Of a stretch of 64,000 nucleotides of DNA, positions 11,723-24,509 are shown in pieces. The notes beneath the pieces were generated by a model that was not told the origin of the DNA, did not search any database, and saw only the letters and a program-made list of their open reading frames with translations. How positions within the stretch are numbered: the stretch's first letter is position 1; each line of letters starts with the position of its first letter. Position numbers and translations under genes: made by a program. The stretch comes from Ophiura sarsii (Eukaryota > Echinodermata > Ophiuroidea > Amphilepidida > Ophiuridae): positions 40,689,944 through 40,753,943 of the forward strand of contig CM069455.1 of NCBI GenBank assembly GCA_035610835.1, given 5' to 3'.

Positions 11723-12576
11723 ATAGGCCTATAGGTTTTCCCGGCGAATTTCGCACTTTGTTAAGTTTCAATTTTGTATTATGGGTATTCAATTTCGCGA
11801 GAAATCTTAGCATCTTGCTATCGACGTGTATTGGGGTATCTTTTTCGCAAAACAAGCAGTCAATTTCATATAAAAGAATTTAAATTGATACATGCAAAAT
11901 CAATTAAATTTATTGAGATTCAAATCTGTCTAGGGCCTATACGCTGCCATTTTAACGAATGCTCGGCCGATTTGGTAAAAGCATCAATCTATTTGGAAGT
12001 ATAGTGGACTTGATATTGTGATTCGAGCTAAATCAAATTGTCCTTTACACCAATTGGCATTTAAATTCGCAAAATCAGCATTCAATTGGAATAAAGCATA
12101 TTACATGTTTGATTGTTTTACAATATAATTGCCATGAATTTAATGGTTAGATAATTTTGAACCGTTTTATGTTTTACAAGACTTCTTCAATTCAAGGCAC
12201 AGGGCCCCGATATCATTGGGAGTAGTTTCACAGATCACTCGATGTATCTTGTGTATGATAAGTTCCCTACCTTCGATCCTAGATTTTGTTCCGATTTCCA
12301 TTGAAGGTCAGAATATATTTTTCTATTCAATCAAAAGGATTTTTTTTGGATGATTCCTCTCATAAAAACATATTATCGACCTGATTACAAAGAAAAAAAC
12401 ATATAAGTAGGATCAGGACCACACAAAGAAAACATATTTGCGCAATTATAGTGTAACAAACATTATACCCTTTTAATTGATTTAAAATAAAGAATCATAA
12501 ATATTTTTTGAAGGTAACCAACGATAGAATAACAGACGAGAAATAACGTTGTTTATTTCAAATAATCTGAACACTT
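11723..12576. other. Unannotated DNA
   Basis: Nothing supportable beyond AT-rich sequence. Confidence 0.5.
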
Positions 12577-12604
12577 TTCCACGTGGAAGTCGTCTGCAGA
12601 CGAC
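12577..12604. repeat. Two abutting perfect palindromes
   Basis: TTCCACGTGGAA (12577-12588, containing the E-box CACGTG) is followed immediately by the 16-bp palindrome GTCGTCTGCAGACGAC (12589-12604). Function is unknown. Confidence 0.6.
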
Positions 12605-14217
12605 AGTTTCTTAAACTTCACAAAATGTTTAAAAAAATGTCAAGATTATTTAATGCCGTCGCCATATTTGGAATCATTATGAGAAGTGCATTCAAATACG
12701 TACACACTTGCCTAGTAATAGTATTGGTTCGTAATTCTTAAGATCAACTTTAAAAGTTGGGAAAGGTTTCTCAAAAAATCTGGTTTAGTGTATAATATGG
12801 TAAAAACTAATTGCCGCGTTTGCCGCGTAAGCAGGTAAGTGTTATAAACACCCTTTTTTGCACTTCGCTGAGTGAAATCCCCATCCCGTACGCGATCACA
12901 TCGGGTCGTGTATCTTCAGTAGTTGATAGTCCGATCCATGATAGTATAAATAGGCGTTAATCATTGATGCTCATGATTGAAAATATAATGAAGGTTTTTG
13001 CATCGATGGCCTGTATTTTTGTACGTAGTTAAACACGGCTTGAAGCTAAACACCTGTCTAACTTGGACATAGTGTTTACCTAAACGCAATTGCTTTTGGT
13101 AAAATGTATGATTCACAATGTTTGATTTTTTTTTTTTAAATCTTATATTTATTTGAGATCCATGTAATACTTATACCTACCCATGACATAATGTTCTTTG
13201 CATTTTTGAATTCCTCATGAAATTACTAACAATCACCGCTATAGGATTGCCATGGGTTACTGTCTATATTGGTTAAATAACATACAGGCTAATGAAAGTG
13301 CCCCAACAAGTTTAAATATTTTTTTAGAGTTTACGTTTTATTATGCCCCCTACATTGATTTAAACTGCATTTTTGAATTGCCAATGTTGAGAGTTTCCAA
13401 AAATGTATAGACCCTACTTTTGCTATCAAAGGTTAAAAAAACAATCCGTTAGAGTAATTTATATAAATTGTGGTTAATATTTGCGTTCTGTGTAGCGAAT
13501 AGGGGAAAAGCCGATCATGCGACTTATCCATAATGAATAGTTGTTACATAAGCCTTGACAAGTCTGTTAAAACACAGACATAAAGACTATTAAATAACCT
13601 TTAAGAAGAGACCAAAATCATGTTTGTAGCTCATACAGAGGTTGATTCAAGGAAAGGCACCGCTTGGCACACACTTTTTCCCCATAGAGTTTATGTGCAA
13701 CCCCCCCCCCCCCCCCCCCCCCCCCCCCTCTTCCCAACTCAATCAACCACATCTCCCCCATTTAAGAAGTTATGCGTCATATTTACAGGTTATGTAATGC
13801 AATTATTTAGCTTTCAAATGAGACCAAAACCATGACAATATCCTTTTGCGTTAGTTATCGTGATTTGAGCAGAACACGATTCAAAAAAGCGCAAGGCGAC
13901 GCCACCTTTTTTTTGGGGGGGTGGGGGGGGGGGGGGGGGTGGCGAGTTCAAAACGCGTGTGGACCTACATAAATTGATACAACAAGTCCAGGCATCCGCC
14001 CGGCCCTGCGGGGACACATTTTCAGTCAAATCCCCAACAAACATGATGACAAAGTCCCGGCCATCCCTGAGTACCCAGGGGCCGTGGTTGCAATTGATAA
14101 TTGCAGAGCACGAAGCCTTTGTAAACACATTTTTCTTCATGGTTCTGGAGGATTGGTTACTACCGTAGTAATACAAACTCTGCTTTAAAATGTTCATTGG
14201 GTTAAAGTAAACCTATT
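12605..14217. other. Unannotated DNA with C and G homopolymers
   Basis: Poly-C near 13699-13728 and poly-G near 13915-13940 interrupt non-coding sequence. 13960-14160 is open on both strands with more balanced composition, but neither translation resembles a family I know. Confidence 0.45.
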
Positions 14218-14898
14218 AGGGACCGTTCATAAATACTTTTGTGGGGGGGGGGGGGGTGGTTGGATAATTTCATTTTTGGTATATCAACACTCATATATCA
14301 TATTCTATTTTTGATGGACGTGTCACATCTAGGAGGGCAGGTTGTAGAATCTAGAGTGAATCAGAACTCCCACTTCAATTGCAGGTATATTTGGTTTAGT
14401 GCCATGGTCTCCTGAATAACTTCACATATTTATGCACGGATCTCTGTTTTTGAAACCAAATAGGATGCTCCCTCCAATTATATATCATGGCTTTATCTTT
14501 GGCTTTATCTTTGCTTTGCTTTATCCTGGCTTTAAATATGTTTTTGCTATTGACATGAATTTGCCTTTCATTCTTTTTTAGCTTGGCTAGTACATGAACA
14601 TAGGACCGTAGACATCTGCGCGTGTAGCGCGCCAAAACATAGCTATTTTTACGTTGATTTATGAACGTTCCAGAGTATTTAGAATTAGAAACCACATGTG
14701 CATATTGGTAAAGCAGGGGTCGGGGGGCGAAGCCCCCAGAAGATTTTGGAAACTAATAAGTGTTTTAAACTTTTTTGACACCCCCCCCCCCCCCCCCTCT
14801 GTTGGGGTTTTCAACAACAAAATTGACCCCCCCTTTGCAGAGTATCAACACTTTTTGCCCCCCCCCCCCCCACACCAGAGTATTTATGAACGCTCCCT
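14218..14898. mobile_element. TIR element with GTTCATAAATACT ends
   Basis: AGGGACCGTTCATAAATACT at the left matches, with one substitution, the complement of AGTATTTATGAACGCTCCCT at the right. The interior has G/C homopolymers and a GCGCGTGTAGCGCGC palindrome, with no credible ORF. A related end (GGGAGTGTTCATAAATAA) occurs inside the element at 9.25-10.07 kb. Confidence 0.6.
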
Positions 14899-15667
14899 TA
14901 CCAAGATGTCAGCCTTTTAAATATTTTAACAAAAAAGTTATAGCAAAAATTAAGGGAAAAAAGGAAAATTATAGAAGTCCTGAAAATGGTGCCCGAGGGG
15001 ACCATTAAAACTGCTTTATTTACTTACTTGGACTTAATGATATTTGGATCATTCCACGTTTATACCTTGGGAGAAGTTGTCTTCATTTCAATAATTTAGA
15101 TCTACCTTTCATTTCAACACAATCAAAATCTTAAGTTATTCCAAATTCATAATAAAACATCGGTGACAGTGAGCACTGTAATCTCAAAATTGGGATCAAT
15201 TTGGCTTGATAGTATCCTAATTATCCAGGAATCAATGCACTATAGTATTATGATCAAAAGGTTAAATCAAACTTGAATATATATACAAATACAGAAAAGA
15301 ATCTGCCAATAACTTGCAATTCCATGTCTTATCTCTAACACCAAAACTCAAACATACATTAGTTCACTATACTAATCAATAGCAGGTTCATTGACCTAGG
15401 CAACACATAGGTGGTCAAATCCACCATTATGGGATTCAACAATGGATTGTCAAGCAATCTCAAGTGGCCAATTTGCACCCCATTATTTCAGGTTTCGTCA
15501 TGTCACAAGCATGATGAACTTAACGCAAACACACGCTGTTTCGGGCCTAATACCTAACTAACTAATCTTCGGTGTAAGAGACTACCCATGCACACAGTGG
15601 GCAGTGGACTGTTGCACTATTTCCAATTTACCAACCGGGCCAGCCCAATACGCCATTTTATTCACAA
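14899..15667. other. Unannotated DNA
   Basis: No gene or clear repeat is seen. Confidence 0.5.
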
Positions 15668-16330
15668 AACACGCTAACAATTTACAATGAGAGTCCATTG
15701 AACCATCGATTATACTACTTTCCCGAATGATTTAAATTTCGTCCAAAGAACGGGATACTTATATAATCCTATTTCACCTATCTATGGCATTTTCCATTCT
15801 AACAAGTACTTAAAACTCCATATTTTGGGCCACGCATACGTTGTGGTGTGTTCAGAAATAGAAACAAAATGGTTCGTCACGCAGTTTCTCCTCAAAAACA
15901 TGCTACAAATTCACAATTGAACCATCGATTACAACACTTTCATGGACGAATTGAATCACGACCAAACCACGGTACACTTTAGAAAACTCTATTCTATCTA
16001 AATATGTCATTTTCTATTCTAACAAGCACGGCTAATTCCATATTTTGCGCCATGCCGCGACGTCGGGGTCGGGGTGGGTTGTCTATGGAAATAGAAACAA
16101 AATGGCTCGTCGCGCAATTTCCCCTAAAAAAAATCGTATAAAATCACAATTGAACCATCGATTAAACCACTTTCCTGGCTGATTTCAATTTCGTCCAAAC
16201 TTCGGGAAACTTCGCTATCTCTATTCTACCTATCTATTGCATTCATTTTTTCAACAAGCGCTGCAAACTCCATATTTTGGGCCACGCAGACGTTTTGGTG
16301 ATTTTGGAAACCGATTAGAAAGCTCTTACC
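15668..16330. repeat. Diverged tandem repeat, three units of about 218-234 bp
   Basis: TTGAACCATCGATTA recurs at about 15699, 15917 and 16151. Around it lie repeated phrases ATTTTGGGCCACGCA(T/G)ACG, CATTCTAACAAGC and AGAAACAAAATGG(T/C)TCGTC. The units have diverged. No coding potential. Confidence 0.7.
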
Positions 16331-16950
16331 GTGCAACTTCTATGTAAAATTTAGCGTTGCTGCATTGCGCGTCATTGGGCTACCAAATTGGTTGGAGCAA
16401 CTACTCTAAAAATGACAAAACAAAACTATATAGTCAGCCTTCGGCGACTCAATAATATCAGGCCTATGTCACAGATGTTTAATACTACGCCGAAAATAAT
16501 GATAATAATAATAAAAGTCCGGTTAAATTGTGCAATAACACAGTCATGTTTTTGTAAAACGCATCAGCATTGGGCCCTTCCATTTTACCATGAGTAACGA
16601 GGCCTGCACAATCAAACATTACCCAATTCAAAGTCAAGATTTTGAGAACAATTTAGGGTTTTTTTCTTTGACAAATAACTGGGTCTTCCTTTAATTTTGA
16701 ACACCCTCAGAATTACGACGTATGACTTTCGAAAAAGTGGTATCAGAATAAGAGAAAAAACACATATTTTGAACCCCTTTTATAACACCTTTACGAACGA
16801 ACGTTAACAGTGTGTTTCCGTGCCCCGAACCAACTTTTTAAACTCCCACCGGGTTCTTCTTTAAAGTTTATTTTCATTCATCAATCACATTACATATCAC
16901 GATAGTTACTACGTCATTCGTGTATTTTAGCAATATTATCAATTACACAA

Positions 16951-17025
16951 TCGGTGAGTGCACAAATTAGCGTAACTTACTAGAAAGGTAAGCTACCTCG
17001 CTAGTACTTATACCGCAGCGTAACT
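16951..17025. mobile_element. Fragment of the 0.5-1.7 kb TIR family
   Basis: GGTGAGTGCACAAATTAGCG and the following GGTAAGCTACCTCGCTAGTA resemble the left end of the element at 502-1726. No right end follows. Confidence 0.45.
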
Positions 17026-18002
17026 GCGTGCTATTAAAGAGTGCTTTGTCCCAAGTCGGTTCTCTATTGTGAGCACAGGGATAGTTGTATTAAATTGTAT
17101 CAAGTGTGCCAACTATTATTTTCCTTGATTGTAGATTAGGGTTATAATCATGTTGGGCTGCAGACTGTGGTGCCTGTGTACAGTGTAATCAGTTCAATAT
17201 CATAATTCAACATTGGTTATAATCATCATGATCATGGTAATACAATTGATAGCGGTCTCGAAAATGTCCTAACAGGTGTTGGATTGTAACCTTTCTTCAT
17301 AAAGTCCTAAGTAATTGTCATTCCATTTATATTTTGTATGTGTTGTTATATACATTTACTTTAAATTGGTACTTTATAAGAGTGGTAACATATTTTAGTT
17401 TTTAAAGACCATGGACTGATTCATATCTGGCCTCTACTTCAAAGTCAATTACATAATTGAATAATTTAGAAGACATGGTGGCATAGTCAACTACACTAGA
17501 TCCCATTGGGCTTATGGAAGTAAATTCACCTTGAATATTATAGAGTTAGATTTGTTTAAATAATCTTTCATTATTTCAACAACAAAAAAGACAAACACAT
17601 CAAAAGTTGCAACAACAACAACAGCACATTTTAACCCTCGTATGATAAAACGGAAAATATTTTATTAAAAAAATCCATACTTGTTATATACAATCATCTC
17701 ACAATGTTATTTAAATCCATGAAGAAATGGGAGGAGATTTATTATTTTGAAGATTAAATAATATGTCAAAATGAGAGTAATACATAAACACTGACTTTTT
17801 TATAGGACGCATTACTGATATAGTATGACAAAAAATATTTTGACTACGAATTTGGGATATATTTAGCTTACTACGTGTTGAAACACATTAAACTGGCACT
17901 ATGGCAAATAATTACAAAAATGGAAATTCATTATATTACTTTTCAACATTTATGGATGTTTTTTATACATATTTTCCACAACTTGTTGTTTTAATCTCTT
18001 AC
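17026..18002. other. Probable intron or intergenic DNA
   Basis: No coding signal. If the exon at 18003-18084 is real, this would be the start of its first intron on the minus strand. Confidence 0.4.
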
Positions 18003-18084
18003 CTTGACATTCACCGGGTGAAATCAGCATCGACATGTACCAGTAGCATATGAGCAGTATGCTAATCCGATCCACGGTGTCCAT
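18003..18084 (-). CDS. Candidate first coding exon with signal peptide (partial gene)
   Basis: On the minus strand an ATG at 18084 opens a 27-codon frame. It begins with MDTVDR, then a hydrophobic core (ISILLICYWYMSMLI), then SPGECQ, and ends at a strong donor (CAAG|GTAAGAG; intron begins at 18002). Hydrophobic core, small polar cleavage-like region and donor together look like a secretory-protein first exon. I could not find a matching second exon at lower coordinates, so the product is unknown. Chance cannot be excluded for such a short frame. Confidence 0.4.
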
Positions 18085-18854
18085 AGCGAGCGATTTAAGA
18101 CAAAGTTTGCTTCAGCGCGTATGTGCGAATGCCATTAATGAAGAGAAGAGGTAAACTTGACTAATGCCCGCGTCAGTTTGACATCAAATGAATGCAAAGT
18201 GGTTGCTATAGTATTTGAATGCTAAATTAATCGGAGTAATGGCATGCTCTCGGTATAGGCTGGTTTTTTGCAGTTATATTATATGGTTTTGCACGATCTG
18301 CTCCTTTTTCTAAGGAATTATTAACGCATCCTAATTATGATTATGGATATTGGTACGAGCCTTTATGATAATTAAATAATTTTATAAAGGTGATGTGTCT
18401 CTATTTTAGGCTATTGTATAATGCATATGGCATATTTATGAATTTTTTTTTCTTCTTCTTTTTTTGGTAAATATGTAACAATGTCGTGCTGTAGTAAAAG
18501 AAAGATCAATTAAACAATCTTAAAATACTCCCCTCCTTTTGATGAACTTTAAGAATTACCCTTATTCTCCTTGAATTCGTCAGTTGGTGACATTACCATC
18601 CATTATTTATTTAAAGTGTTTTTACTGTTATTCGTGCTACAATAGACCATTCTTACATATTCTTACAGTTTAAGCAATCATCATTGGTTCTTAGAGAAAA
18701 TCGGGTAGGCGATGCTTGAATTTATTAGCAATGCGTGTAACTATAATTTTTTTCTCCCGGTAACGCGCCCTTCTGCAGAACGTCTTACCGCTTGCTTATG
18801 GGACGCAATACACCGACACAACCATATAAAGGGTTCAACAAAAGAAAAGTTTAC
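18085..18854. other. Unannotated DNA, possible upstream region of the 18.0-kb exon
   Basis: No distinctive promoter motif stands out in the AT-rich background. Confidence 0.4.
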
Positions 18855-19953
18855 CACTTTGTTTATGTCATTTTGAGTACCATTCAATTTTTTTGGGACC
18901 AAACAGGCTAGATAGGCATTTAGATGAATTTTTAGGCATAATTTGATACCAAATTTGCCCCCTAACAACAAAGATAAACCATGATAAGCACTATTTAAAG
19001 AAAATTTGTCACTTTTCAAAAGTCATATTTTCAACGCACGCAAGCCGCGAGAAAATGCTGTGCGTGGCACTTTGAATGGCCGGGAATGAAATGGATATTG
19101 ATCACACAGTGCGTTGGGTTGTGCCTGAGCAAGTGGGCTATTTGATTATGAACAGGCATAGATAATCGACACAGGGATGGTTAAGTGGGTGTTTTGTTTG
19201 AAGCTATGTGTGTTTTGGACCAAGGTCGCTCAACACAAACGCCGATGTAGCCTTTCAATATGTCATAAATAACTTCTTAACAACCATAAATAATACGCCA
19301 CTCTCGTTCCCAGATGCATTAAATCGCTAGAAATCGATTTCAAAAGAAGTGCTATTGTCCATCGCGCTCATATGGGTTCGAGTTTACGTGTAATAGAAAA
19401 CTGGGTGAAATAAGTGTCTATAAACTTCACAAATAGCGTTACATCTATCGCATCGGTGAATGCGTGTATTAAATTTACATGTTTCAAATATTAGAAGTAT
19501 CTTAACTTTCACCGTTGCTTTTTTTATCAAACTAATTGTATGTATCCCGTTAGCTAGTATTAGATACTGTAGTTGCCGCAATAGACTATCAATACCCGTT
19601 CTGTTTACCGGGCTTTTTCAAAAATGCTAGTCATACAGGTGTGTGAAAAACAGACATACATGTAGATCAGCTCCACATAACATTTCAATAGAGATAATCC
19701 GGGACTTAACCATCCCTGTGTCGATTATCTATGGAACAGGTAACATGTAGTCTTTTCTTCCCGCGTATGCGTATTGAATATGTGACTTTTGGAATGTGGC
19801 TAATTTTCTTTAAATGGTGCTAATCATAGTTTATCGTTGTTGTTATGGGGCAAATTTGGTATCAAATTATGCCTAAAAGATTCATCTAAATGCCTATTTA
19901 GCCTGTTTAGTCCAAACAAAATTGAATGTTACTCAAAATGACATAAACAAAGT
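18855..19953. mobile_element. Nested fold-back element, 1.1 kb
   Basis: Outer inverted arms of about 180 bp (18855-19030 and 19770-19953) include CTTTGTTTATGTCATTTTGA and its complement, and GGCATAATTTGATACCAAAT and its complement. A second inner pair (about 19151-19185 and 19704-19737, with GATAATCGACACAGGGATGG) is separated from the outer arms by unpaired sequence. No ORF supports a transposase. Confidence 0.75.
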
Positions 19954-20932
19954 ATACGCAGAGTGCGTATATATTCAAGATGAAACAGCGGTCTGTAAAC
20001 ATCAGTGTTGAAGATCGCAATGCAGACTAAACTAGTGAGTCTACAATTATGTCGGCCACTGAAATAACCAAGTATTTAAATAAATGTACTATCCGGCTTT
20101 TGAAGATGTAGTGATAGGTCTATATTATAACATTTAAGAATGTACAAACCTCTTGTGGTCTCATATTGAAAGTAATATTGTTTATTGAACAAGTATCTGA
20201 AATCACAAGGAGTCGTGAGTTTTCAGATTGAAGTAAAAACTATTTTGATGCAGACACTTTTTAAAAGTAGTTGAAGTTGTATTTGGAGTTCATATAGTAT
20301 ACTCTATACCACTGCAGGTTTTCAATGGGGTCGACCATACACCTACACAGTCATGAAGAAAATAGTATTCTAAATCTTAATTGTTTCTTTTTTTTTCAAT
20401 TTGAGACTTTCTTTGAAGCTTAACACATTTTTAAGTAATATGCAGTTTACACTTCTTAATGAGCATTTCTGTCTTCATGCATGATGGGCAATTCAAATTG
20501 TCCTGGTTACAATTTGAATTGTAGGCCGAGAAAATTGGCTATTTGTATTCTAATTGATTTGCCCGATAGGCTGGTAAAGAGGCAATTTTGATTCTCCCGA
20601 CTGACGCTTTGAAATTGGATAGAATTTCTTATCTTTAATTTTTTTATCACACTCTGCATATTTCATAGCGATAGGTTCAATAGTTGTGGACTTGAAGTTA
20701 ACTCATGTGACCATTTTATGAATAAAAGTATCCCAAAAGTAGACGTAATATTATATCAATAAAAGTGACCGTTCCCTAAATCAATTAATGTAAATAACAA
20801 TTGTTGCCATTCATTTTTATCTATGAAAGTAGGTACACTTGTCTTCATTTATAAATAAAATCGGTCGACCCGTTACACAAATACAATGATTTAAACTAAT
20901 CGTAAACTTGACATTTTTGTCACTGCAGGAGA
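19954..20932. other. Unannotated DNA
   Basis: A local inverted pair (GGGCAATTCAAATTGTCCTG region and ACAATTTGAATTGTAGGCC, about 20488-20526) is the only structure noted. Confidence 0.45.
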
Positions 20933-21209
20933 CAATCGTGGACAATATTGTTGGGACACTTTTATGTGTGTGATTAAAATCTCCACCACTCCCCCTGGTT
21001 CAATGTTAAAATATGGTTTATTTTTGGATCACGGGTTACTGGAAGGGGTCAACATTTCCCAGCGGGGTGTGGAGAGTTATTCATGTTGAGGAAAGGCTTC
21101 AAGATCCCGTCAAAGACAGCTATGTTTCAAGAGTTTAACTTTTACGGAAACGGAAACACTTTAAAGTGTAATTATTACTAGGGTGTCCCAACAACTATGA
21201 CCACGATTG
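20933..21209. mobile_element. Diverged Tc1-type MITE, same TIR family as 29.2 and 37.98 kb
   Basis: CAATCGTGGACAATATTGTT followed by GGGACAC at the left end and the complementary GTGTCCCAACAACTATGACC then ACGATTG at the right end match the CAATC...GTTGGGACAC ends of the intact copies. The right flank is TA and the left flank GA. It sits directly against the Ty3/Gypsy pol fragment. Confidence 0.65.
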
Positions 21210-21960
21210 TAGATTTACAAGCAGGTTACCGGTACCACCAATTTGAAATGCACCCTGACAGTCGACATATTACTACTTTCACAACACAATTAGGATTATA
21301 CCGATACAAGCCACTCATGTTTGGAGTTAATGCAGAGTCAGAAATATTACAAAATGCAGTTGCGCAGATTTTGACAGGGCTACTCGGATGTTAAAATATA
21401 TTAGATGATATTAGAGTGTGTCGAAAAACACATCGAGAACATGATCACATTTGCAAGCCGTGCTCCAGCGCCTTCGTGAATGCAATCTGCGTCTAAACAA
21501 AGACAAGTGCATATTTTCACAGCGCACGGTAAAATTCTTTGGACACACAGAAAGTAAATGCCATAGTCAGTGTAGCGCCCCCTAGTTGCGCAAAATATGC
21601 AGCTATGTCTCTCTTGGGAATGTCGCAATACGTATCTACGTAGCTATAATTGTTCCACTGCGTCAGTTTTATACTCACGATGTTGTAACATGAAAATGAT
21701 GGGAAACGGAGCAACAGGCATTTTGATGATTTGAAGAGCGCCGTCGCTAGCTCGCATATAACTGCCTATTTCGACCCTACTAAAAGATCAACTGTCGTTG
21801 ATGATGCAAGCCCTATGGGGCTAGGTGCAATGCTCTGCCAATATGGTCACGTGGTGGAGTATAACTGTATATATAAGGGAGTCGCGAATTAAAACCAACT
21901 GAATCAACTATTGTCTAATGTTGCATGCCAATATCAGTGGTCGCAAATTCCTAATGTTCC
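21197..21960 (+). pseudogene. Ty3/Gypsy pol fragment (RT and RNase H region), decayed
   Basis: The first 65 codons read DLQAGYRYHQFEMHPDSRHI then TTFTTQLGLYRYKPLMFGVN, matching Gypsy RT around motifs A and B (family norm: DL...YHQI then TTF...GLYRYKRL.FG). After stops and frameshifts further homology can be read: LRECNLRLNKDKCIF and KFFGH (end of RT), a YVSRYIPNYS-like segment, and FDPTKRSTVVDDASPMGLGA (start of RNase H, normally VVVDASPVGLGA). No protease, integrase or LTRs are visible. The copy starts abruptly at a Tc1-type MITE end. It is inactive. Confidence 0.8.
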
Positions 21961-22008
21961 TAATGAGGGCAGTATTTGCTGTGTTCTCAGTGTCATTCTG
22001 TAGATAAT

Positions 22009-22470
22009 ATAATGAATTTAGTTTCGCTTGTCATAGATTCTGCTAGAATCATGCTTATAGGCCATCATAAATTGTTAATATTTACTCATGTATTTTGGCT
22101 GCGAGAGACTCTTTACAAAGGCTTTGTATACATAAGTGCTTGTTCGTCTGGTATCCATGTAAACACAGTCCCTGTGGTCTAGGGGATTATCCTATCGCCG
22201 CAAATGCGAGAGGGACTGGGTTCGAGACAGTGTATTTTTAAGGTCTTTGCTAATTTAATTCTCGCCAGCTGTCCGAGTCTATATATTATTTATTCATTTC
22301 ACCTACTCGACTGGTATCATTTGCTTGATCCTCGCGTGTATTTAATTGAGTTTCGCTCGTCATCGACTCTGCTAGAATCATGCTAATATAGGCCATTATA
22401 AATTGTTAATATTTACTCACGTATTTCGGCTGCTAGAGGCTCTCAACAAAGGCTTTGTATACATACATGT
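22009..22470. repeat. Direct repeat pair (about 130 bp) flanking a tRNA-like module
   Basis: The block at 22009-22142 recurs at 22341-22470 with about 85-90 percent visual similarity. Shared phrases are CTGCTAGAATCATGCT, ATAAATTGTTAATATTTACTC and AAAGGCTTTGTATACATA. Between them lies a tRNA-like module. The arrangement could be a tandem SINE pair or a duplicated flank. Confidence 0.6.
22167..22236 (+). repeat. tRNA-like module (SINE head)
   Basis: A-box-like TGGTCTAGGGGATTA and B-box-like GGGTTCGAGAC flank a partly paired anticodon-like arm (TCGC/GCGA). The acceptor ends do not pair, so it is a tRNA-derived repeat rather than a functional tRNA. Confidence 0.45.
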
Positions 22471-24198
22471 TTTTTATACTGGGTACCCAAAAAAGGTGGA
22501 TCTGTTACATTTGCACTACATATTATTACTTTGCATGCATATATTTTGGCTATTCTTTATCACACTTACTTAAATTTGGTCTTATTTTGATGAGAAAGTA
22601 TTTGGCCTTTATTTTAAAAAGAAAAATATGAACTACCATGGTTCTGTTAATTACAATAGTTCGTTAAACCTAATTAGTCAGGGGTGGAGGAGTATGTGGA
22701 GGAGGAGTATGTGGAGGAGGAGGAGTGCATAGTTGAACAAGTATGGTGCAATATACATTGGGCAAACATAAAATGCACTGGTTTCACTCTTGGTACAATT
22801 CTATATTGAAAACATAACATTATTGAAGTATATTTGAATTAAAAATATAATTAGTTAATTAAGGAATCATTAATTAGTATTAAATAAGAAGCTCAAAAAA
22901 ATGTTAAGAAACGTAAGTTGGTCGCAGTTTGCAAATGTAAGCAAACATTTGCCTGCACCAAACTGTCCATTTAAAAAATATAGAAAGGTTGAGGTACCCT
23001 TTTGAATAAATAAATTTAACTATTTAATTAAAAATTAAAAGAAGATATGTAATTAACCTCATGTATTCTGTATTGTCTAGATGTTAATTAGCACATTTTG
23101 TTAAATGCGTTTAAGTGTGGTGTTATTACTTGTTTTTAACTGTGTTACCAAATAAGTAAAAAACTGCTGGTTTTCATCAAGCTTGTAAACTCAGGAGAAT
23201 TATTAAATTCTTAGGAATGCAACTGACCTGACCTAGTATAGGATGACCAGCATAAGCAGTTTGCCAATCAACATTGGATCACCCTATATGTTGAATACAA
23301 CTTAAAACGAAAACAATTATAATTCAAACTTAAATCAGACTCTTGAAATTTGAATACTGGGTTCAAACATTATGGAAACTAACCTAATTTGTTCATTTGA
23401 ATGTGCTTTGCACATCATGAAGGTACAAGAAGAATGAACGCAATTAATTGTATGCCACTAAACATGTGCCATTGGGGAAATTTGAGTCACCCTGTAGTTA
23501 AAGGGCCCCTTTTTTAACATTATTTGAAACTCATACCACTTTAAGCATTTGACACATCAAATTGGAATGTAAAATCATGTTTCAGATGCAAATATAAATT
23601 CATTCAATTTAATGAGTTGTGGATAATCATGTATACCTATAAATTAATGTTTTAAACACCCTATATGTTAGAAAAGGGTGACTTTTAAAATCAATCAATG
23701 TTCATGTACATGTAATTGATGCATTTTTATTTGAAATCTACTTGAATTTTGTTAAAATACTAGTCTTTGTATGTATGTAGTAATAGAAGCATTTTTCTGG
23801 AACTAAATAAACAAATTTGTAGACACCCTGTATGTAGAATTTCAGATTCGTAATGAAATTTAATTTGCATATGTCTGGATGGGTATTTTATTAAACTACT
23901 TTAAATCTGTACTGAACTTTTCTCTCATCACTTCATATACATAGTGGAAGTAATTATTGTAATCCTTCTTTTTTAAGAAGATTTTGCTTGTTACACCCTG
24001 TACAATTTCGGACCACCCTGTAGAATCAACTTGATTGTATGCTATTTGCATCCGTTACAGTATATGCTTTCAGAATTTGTATACTTTTACCAACTTTAAA
24101 TGTAAACTTTTTCAGATGTAATGCATAAACTGAAAAAGGAACCTAATTTATGGAAAAAGGGACATGTAACACAAATTGTACCCAGTATAAAAAACATG
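22466..24198. mobile_element. 1.73-kb TIR element with degenerate 168-bp internal periodicity
   Basis: A perfect 21-bp inverted repeat begins CATGTTTTTTATACTGGG at 22466 and is complemented at 24178-24198. Inside, the motif CACCCTRTA occurs at 23280, 23488, 23657, 23824, 23994 and 24014. Four of these are spaced 169, 167 and 170 bp, indicating a degenerate tandem array of about 168 bp. No transposase ORF is present, so it is non-autonomous. The superfamily is undetermined. Confidence 0.65.
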
Positions 24199-24509
24199 AC
24201 CATAACATGACATTGGGCCATATAAATAAATACTAGCAATTGCTTTTACTAGCCTTTTACTTAAATCTTAATAAATAAAAGTAAGCAATTACTTGCTAGT
24301 AAATGGTCGGACTAGTATAAGTAAAAGCAATTGCTTGAATGTTTAAGTAAATGACCGCGGGATTACCTTTTACTTATCAACATATAAATAAAGACGACCT
24401 TTTACTAGTGTCCTGTAGCATTTACTTGTAGTTTTACAAGATACTGCATGAGGAGCTTGCACGTTTACTTAAACAACAGTGTTGCATACATGGTGTACGT
24501 GTTGTCATC

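Noticed and set aside
13699..14900. Proline- and glycine-rich peptides from C/G homopolymers
   Set aside because: Low-complexity translations with no supporting splice or homology signal.
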